A DNA stretch of 64,000 nt from Methylicorpusculum oleiharenae. GTDB lineage: Bacteria; Pseudomonadota; Gammaproteobacteria; Methylococcales; Methylomonadaceae. The stretch covers positions 2,634,492 through 2,698,491 of the forward strand of contig NZ_WUTY02000001.1 in NCBI RefSeq assembly GCF_009828925.2, given 5' to 3'. Made by a program: the position numbers and the translations under genes. Shown one piece after another: positions 63,410-64,000 of the stretch; within the stretch, counting starts at the first letter, position 1; the number at the start of each line of letters is the position of its first letter. The notes under the pieces are model-generated. The model ran no database searches and was not told the origin of the DNA. It worked only from the letters and a program-made list of their open reading frames with translations.

Positions 63410-64000
63410 ATGAATAGTGCAACACAATCAACATCAACCCTGGACGCACTGAGCCACGCACAGCGGGAAAGGCTCATCTTTATCGAATTTCGTTTGTATT
63501 TTCTGGGTGATGTGGGGCGACAAGACTTAATACAGCGGTTCGGCATAGCACCAGCGGTAGCGACCAGAGACTTTGCACAATATCGAGAGTTGTTCTCGGA
63601 CAATATCCAATTCGATAACAAATCTAAATGCTATGTGATTGGCAAAGCCTTCTCGCCGGCGTTTACTCACTCCGCAGAACGTGTATTGACAGCATTAACA
63701 CGCGGATTCGGTGAAGGTAACGTGGCAGGTAGCGAATTTTTGCTTACTTGTGAATTACCGAAACTGCTTAACCAGCCATCCGTGGCGATACTGGCTCCGA
63801 TTACCCGGGCGATACATCAACAAAAAGTCGTCAGCATCGATTACACCTCGCATAGCAGCGGATTGTCGACGCGAGAAATTATTCCGTTCGCCTTGGTGAA
63901 CGATGGTTTACGCTGGCATGTCCGCGCATTCGATAGAAAGCGGCAAATATTTCTGGATCTTGTCATTACGCGTATTTTGAGAAGTGAGCTAATTGAAGAC
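63410..64000 (+). CDS. WYL-domain regulator, BrxR/CapW-like (3' end outside window)
   Basis: 197 codons are open to the right edge. The N-terminal winged-helix-like part has RERLIFIEFRLYFLGDVGRQ then FGIAPAVATRDFAQYRELF, the pattern of BrxR and CapW repressors of BREX and CBASS. A WYL-type core follows (VVSIDYTSHSSGLSTREIIP, then GLRWHVRAFD), and the C-terminal part is beyond the window. It is transcribed to the right and lies outside the island's right att copy, so it probably regulates a further defence system beyond the window. Confidence 0.82.
   Translation, partial: MNSATQSTSTLDALSHAQRERLIFIEFRLYFLGDVGRQDLIQRFGIAPAVATRDFAQYRELFSDNIQFDNKSKCYVIGKAFSPAFTHSAERVLTALTRGFGEGNVAGSEFLLTCELPKLLNQPSVAILAPITRAIHQQKVVSIDYTSHSSGLSTREIIPFALVNDGLRWHVRAFDRKRQIFLDLVITRILRSELIED

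Noticed and set aside
1-64000. CRISPR array
   Set aside because: No series of short regularly spaced repeats is present; all repeats seen are pairs or IS copies.

Overview
The window is almost entirely one integrated genomic island of about 61 kb. It is bounded by two perfect 49-bp copies of the 3' half of a tRNA-Lys(UUU) gene (1385-1433 and 62579-62627). The 3' tRNA half encodes CCA and the gene families (IS3, IS5 and IS66 elements, GmrSD, Zorya, PglZ-type genes, RadC/YqaJ/DUF932) fit a gammaproteobacterium. The overall flavour recalls methanotroph-type accessory DNA, but that is an impression and cannot be proved here. Neither att copy is an intact tRNA. The flanks carry other mobile-element genes: a P-loop ATPase cut by the left edge, and a broken integrase plus a BrxR/CapW-like WYL regulator on the right. 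The tRNA locus therefore seems to hold a tandem array of elements, of which this is one complete member.

Left part (1.5-13.2 kb), maintenance module: tyrosine integrase, a DUF6387-like gene, an IS66 relic, a small gene with a strong ribosome-binding site, a DUF3987 ATPase, a ParB-like protein and an inovirus Gp2/YagK-type HUH replication protein. There are no conjugation genes. Middle (13.8-46.4 kb), defence island: a GmrSD type IV restriction enzyme in what looks like an integron cassette; a minus-strand four-gene operon (DUF6794, cold-shock/Excalibur membrane protein, secreted small protein, NERD nuclease); a type I Zorya system (zorA, zorB, zorC, zorD) with an extra GIY-YIG-like/Sel1 gene and a dead vapBC pair inside the operon; and a PglZ/BREX-like operon (P-loop ATPase, short PglZ protein, HEPN-like protein, DUF1156 DNA methylase, a UPF0175/DUF3368 toxin-antitoxin pair, a small unknown protein, an SNF2 helicase and a last unknown gene). 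The BREX-like set shares PglXI- and BrxHII-type genes with BREX type 3, but I see no BrxA or BrxF, so it does not match a standard type.

Right part (46.5-62.6 kb): a frameshifted IS5-family element; a small gene paralogous to one on the other side of the BREX-like operon; a broken DsbA gene; a HEPN plus OST-HTH gene; a minus-strand recombination module (RadC, recombination-directionality-factor-like protein, YqaJ exonuclease, DUF932, glycine-zipper protein), mostly separated by long perfect hairpins; a GC-rich block with a caspase-like protease and a truncated alpha/beta hydrolase; a secreted SH3 protein with a frameshift at a C7 tract; a MAPEG protein; and a PIN/Phd toxin-antitoxin pair at the att end.

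The strongest single observation is that three near-identical copies of one IS3-family element sit, each with its own 3-bp target duplication, precisely inside the integrase, the parB gene and zorA. Removing each IS with one duplication restores a full reading frame. The island has thus recently lost integration, partition and Zorya functions one by one, while the BREX-like operon and GmrSD look intact.
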